Below are positions 62,440 to 64,000 of a stretch of DNA of 64,000 nt, piece after piece. The DNA is from Bacteroidales bacterium (GTDB taxonomy: Bacteria; Bacteroidota; Bacteroidia; Bacteroidales; P3). The notes under the pieces were generated by a model. That model did no database searches, was not told the DNA's origin, and saw only the letters and a program-made list of their open reading frames with translations. The stretch spans positions 1 to 64,000 of the forward strand of contig WQWA01000003.1 of NCBI GenBank assembly GCA_009785505.1, read 5' to 3'. The position numbers were made by a program, and so were the translations under genes. The stretch's first letter is position 1; every line of letters begins with the position of its first letter.

Positions 62440-62784
62440 GCACCGCGCATTGTTTCTGTCCAATTCAATCTGTTTTTTTAAATTCTCGAGATTGTCAAAT
62501 GTTTTTTCTTTGCGGATAAATTTTTTGACGGCTATTTCCAACGTTTCCCCATAAATTTCCCGTGAAAAATCCAAGATATGAACTTCGGCCGTTCTTTCGG
62601 AAACCCCGAATGTAGGGCGGGTTCCAACATTCAACACGCCGATAAATGTTTCGTTTCCAAACTGCACATCTACTGCATAAACGCCATCCTCCGGCATTTC
62701 ATCGGGTTTGAAAAATTCCAAATTCGCCGTCGGAAAACCCAATTCACGACCTATTTTACGGCCTTCGATAACTTTTGCCAACAT
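62401..62784 (-). CDS. Stand-alone riboflavin kinase domain (RibF C-terminal type)
   Basis: A 127-aa protein equal to the riboflavin kinase half of RibF, which phosphorylates riboflavin to FMN. GRELGFPTANL near residue 12, GVYAVDV, GVLNVGTRPTFG and EVHILDF are all visible. The FAD synthetase half is missing, and the first beta-strand is short. The tail FDYAQHPCGRGH is encoded by the palindrome. It starts one base after the sppA stop on the same strand, so co-transcription with sppA is likely. Confidence 0.85.
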   Translation of the reverse strand: MLAKVIEGRKIGRELGFPTANLEFFKPDEMPEDGVYAVDVQFGNETFIGVLNVGTRPTFGVSERTAEVHILDFSREIYGETLEIAVKKFIRKEKTFDNLENLKKQIELDRNNARCFDYAQHPCGRGH

Positions 62785-64000
62785 TTATTGAATCGTTGAA
62801 ACATACGGTTTTCTTGCAACCACAGAAGCTTCTTGCGGTAGAGATCTTACCAATTCATATATCGGAAACCATCTGCCCATTTCGGATCTAATCATTCGTG
62901 TTCGAGCATTGCCCAGCATTTCCATCAATTGTTCAAACGGATCTTTCTCTCTCGGAAGAGTCAAGATTCTAAAATTTTCTATCTCTGCGAGCTCTGCGGC
63001 TCTTGCAATGGCATCCTGCAACCCGCCGATTTCGTCAACTAAACCGAGGTTTTTCGCATCAATTCCACTCCAGACACGACCCTGACCGATTGAATCCACG
63101 TGTGATCTGGTCAAATTTCGACCGGCTGCAACCTGTTCGATAAACGTATAATAAGCGTTGTCGACAAATCGCTGCATTTTTTGGCGTTCAAACGAGGTCA
63201 TCGGACGGGTCAAGTTCAGAAAATCCGAATGTTGATTGGTTGAAACGTGATCAAAAGTTACTCCTAATTTTTCGTTAAACAGTTTTTGTGTGTTCGGAAT
63301 CACGCCGAATACACCGATAGAGCCCGTTATGGTTGTAGGCTGAGCAAAAATCACGTTTGCATCTGCGGAAATCCAATAGCCGCCGCTTGCCGCAATGCTT
63401 CCAAACGAAACAACAACCGGTTTTTTCTCCATTGCCGCCAAAATTTCTTGACGAATAATTTCAGACGTTATAACGCTTCCTCCCGGAGAATTTACGCGAA
63501 GAACAATTGCTTTTACTCTGTCGTTGTTTGCCGCACTTCGAATTGCACGCGGAATGTTTACCGTACCAATGTTGGTCGAACCTCCTCTGCCGTTTACAAT
63601 TTCGCCTTGTGCATAAATCACTGCGATGCGGTCTCTGCTGCGTCCTCTTTCTCTTGCTACCGGAGCTCTTGCATAGCGTCGAAGTTCGATAAGTTCCAGA
63701 GCATCAAGACAACAGGCTTCAACTTTATCGGCGAGCATTCGCAACATTTCACCAGGTCCGGACAACACACCGTCAACCATATTTAATTTCTTAGCATCGT
63801 TTGGAAACATGGCTAATACTCCATCGGCAATACGGTTTAGTTCGTCCTTCGAAATATCGCGATCTCTTGAAATATCGGCAAGCATAGAATTCCACAAACA
63901 GTTGAGATATTGCTGGGTTTGTATGCGGTTTTCAGGACTCATTCGGTCTGCCATAAATGGCTCTACAGCACTTTTGAATTCTCCGTAGCGGACAATCTGC
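62785..64000 (-). CDS. sppA: Signal peptide peptidase SppA (67K type), 5' end outside the window
   Basis: Membrane serine peptidase that degrades cleaved signal peptides. The reading frame runs past ATG 63954 to the window edge, with VRYGEFKSAVEPF just upstream of MADRM; the lysine in EFKSA corresponds to the general-base lysine of E. coli SppA. The visible part holds the serine in GSIAASGGYWIS and the following TTITGSIGVFG. About 405 residues are visible; full-length proteins are near 590. A start at 63954 would drop the catalytic lysine. Confidence 0.9.
   Translation of the reverse strand, partial: QIVRYGEFKSAVEPFMADRMSPENRIQTQQYLNCLWNSMLADISRDRDISKDELNRIADGVLAMFPNDAKKLNMVDGVLSGPGEMLRMLADKVEACCLDALELIELRRYARAPVARERGRSRDRIAVIYAQGEIVNGRGGSTNIGTVNIPRAIRSAANNDRVKAIVLRVNSPGGSVITSEIIRQEILAAMEKKPVVVSFGSIAASGGYWISADANVIFAQPTTITGSIGVFGVIPNTQKLFNEKLGVTFDHVSTNQHSDFLNLTRPMTSFERQKMQRFVDNAYYTFIEQVAAGRNLTRSHVDSIGQGRVWSGIDAKNLGLVDEIGGLQDAIARAAELAEIENFRILTLPREKDPFEQLMEMLGNARTRMIRSEMGRWFPIYELVRSLPQEASVVARKPYVSTIQ

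Overview
The window looks like a chromosomal segment of a member of the Bacteroidota, most likely Bacteroidales. The evidence is the low GC content, repeated -7 promoter boxes of the TAnnTTTG type a short way upstream of start codons, almost no Shine-Dalgarno sequences, a type IX secretion C-terminal sorting domain (49762-52692), and Bacteroidota-typical families (DUF4491, DUF2795, truncated TonB domain). Base identification stops at about this level; genus cannot be read from the sequence.

Layout. 1-8387: a structured minus-strand RNA at the left edge, a YhcG-type nuclease, and housekeeping genes (threonine aldolase, clpX, a SAM-hydrolase family gene, asnS, rsgA). 8533-10106: a two-gene deoxy-amino-sugar module (ketoisomerase plus aminotransferase). 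10666-38487: a complete-looking but scattered lysine fermentation pathway (atoD, kal, kce, kdd, kamA, kamB, kamD, kamE, atoA, thiolase). Between these genes sit many unrelated accessory genes: AlkC-like and SPL-family radical SAM proteins, two RAYT transposase elements, four-helix-bundle genes, a secreted amidase, two PQQ-like propeller genes with paralogous membrane partners, an orphan nuclease-like gene, and two tandem Tat-exported radical SAM proteins. 38560-43517: a transglutaminase-like secreted protein, MaoC hydratase, a FetAB-type ABC exporter, FabG, and a frameshifted membrane-protein gene. 43621-61849: a polysaccharide locus (UDP-xylose synthase, flippase, EpsG-type polymerase, five glycosyl or sugar transferases, UDP-GalNAcA genes, an AsnB amidotransferase, CapD-like dehydratase, Wzz-like protein) with a 976-aa T9SS cargo protein inside it. 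61853-64000: a nucleotide-kinase-like gene, a stand-alone riboflavin kinase, and sppA running off the right edge.

Pathway logic. KamA makes beta-lysine, KamDE makes 3,5-diaminohexanoate (kept active by KamB), Kdd oxidises it, Kce cleaves the product with acetyl-CoA into acetoacetate and 3-aminobutyryl-CoA, and Kal removes ammonia to give crotonyl-CoA. AtoDA and the thiolase then handle the CoA transfer and acetoacetyl-CoA cleavage. No MutS-like kamC is present in the window.

The most distinctive feature is the density and behaviour of small palindromic repeats. Two copies are inserted in frame in protein genes (9764-9842 and 27452-27523), one encodes the C-termini of two convergent genes at once (62390-62439), two RAYT genes are framed by their own inverted REP pairs, and a four-helix-bundle gene sits in an inverted-repeat cassette that supplies stop codons to itself and to kal. 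A conserved leader motif shared by two sugar-gene promoters and the duplicated exported radical SAM proteins are the other main leads.
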